6,217 nucleotides of DNA from Caulobacter sp. B11 (lineage in GTDB: Bacteria; Pseudomonadota; Alphaproteobacteria; Caulobacterales; Caulobacteraceae), in assembly GCF_002737765.1 (NCBI RefSeq), contig NZ_PEGG01000062.1:1-6217 (forward strand), given 5' to 3'. This document shows positions 6,080 to 6,217 of this stretch, in pieces. Below the pieces are notes generated by a model, which was not told the origin of the DNA, made no database searches, and was given only the letters and a program-made list of their open reading frames with translations. Position 1 is the first letter of the stretch. Every line of letters starts with the position of its first letter. The position numbers and the translations under genes were made by a program.

Positions 6080-6217
6080 CTAGACCGAGCGGGGCGGATA
6101 GCCTTTTTCCCGCAGGGCGTCGATGATCTCCTTGGGTGTGCTGGGCGTCGCGGGTCTCGATCGTGATGTCGAACTCCGCCCCCTGGCCGGCACATCGAGC
6201 GCCAGGCGGTTGTGGTT
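6080..6217 (-). CDS. ilvA: C-terminal end of threonine ammonia-lyase-like protein (ACT domain), two compensating indels
   Basis: Only the last 45 codons and the TAG (6082-6080) are present; the rest lies beyond the right edge. The edge-in frame reads NHNRLALDVPA, and the final stretch reads KEIIDALREKGYPPRSV, both in the same frame, but the 17 residues between them are a Arg/Ser/Pro-rich nonsense run. Adding one T at about 6184 and removing one G from the run at 6134-6136 turns that run into KGAEFDITIETRDAQHT, a typical ACT-domain strand-helix (IETRD..H..EI..AL). This matches the C-terminus of alphaproteobacterial threonine dehydratases, pyridoxal-phosphate enzymes making 2-oxobutanoate from threonine. 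Another ACT-domain enzyme cannot be excluded on 45 residues. The indels look like low-quality sequence at a contig end. Confidence 0.7.
   Translation of the reverse strand, partial: NHNRLALDVPARGRSSTSRSRPATPSTPKEIIDALREKGYPPRSV

Overview
The window is a GC-rich chromosomal segment made mostly of core-metabolism and envelope genes. Codon use (strong G/C at third positions), sparse Shine-Dalgarno signals and the protein types suggest an alphaproteobacterium, most likely Caulobacteraceae (Caulobacter/Phenylobacterium-like). That placement is inference from protein flavour, not from a marker gene.

Layout from left to right: (1) the N-terminal third of an ArgE-type acetylornithine deacetylase on the minus strand, running off the left edge and carrying one single-base deletion; (2) a divergent intergenic region with inverted repeats; (3) purU, formyltetrahydrofolate deformylase, on the plus strand; (4) tail-to-tail with it, only 2 bases apart, a family-2-like glycosyltransferase on the minus strand whose start is uncertain; (5) a small FKBP-type peptidyl-prolyl isomerase lipoprotein on the minus strand; (6) divergent from it, galU (UTP-glucose-1-phosphate uridylyltransferase) on the plus strand, split in two by a one-base deletion; (7) a 9-bp-stem hairpin between galU and the convergent next gene; (8) a 604-residue TPR plus SPINDLY/OGT-type (GT41) glycosyltransferase on the minus strand; (9) an intergenic stretch with a strong nested palindrome; (10) the last 45 codons of what looks like a threonine ammonia-lyase ACT domain on the minus strand, with two compensating indels.

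Functionally this is a mix: arginine synthesis (argE), one-carbon/folate balance (purU), periplasmic or outer-membrane folding (FKBP), nucleotide-sugar supply (galU), two glycosyltransferases, and amino-acid catabolism or isoleucine synthesis (ilvA-like). galU and the two glycosyltransferases are near one another but not in one operon, so a shared glycosylation role is only suggestive.

The most informative overall observation is that at least three genes, including a normally indispensable one (galU), carry single-base indels in short homopolymer runs while their shifted frames remain perfectly family-like. This points to sequencing or assembly error, not to gene decay, and annotators should read the restored frames. 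I see no mobile element, CRISPR array, tRNA or rRNA, and no convincing novel system. The GT41 protein with a Phe in place of the usual donor-site His is the best biological lead.
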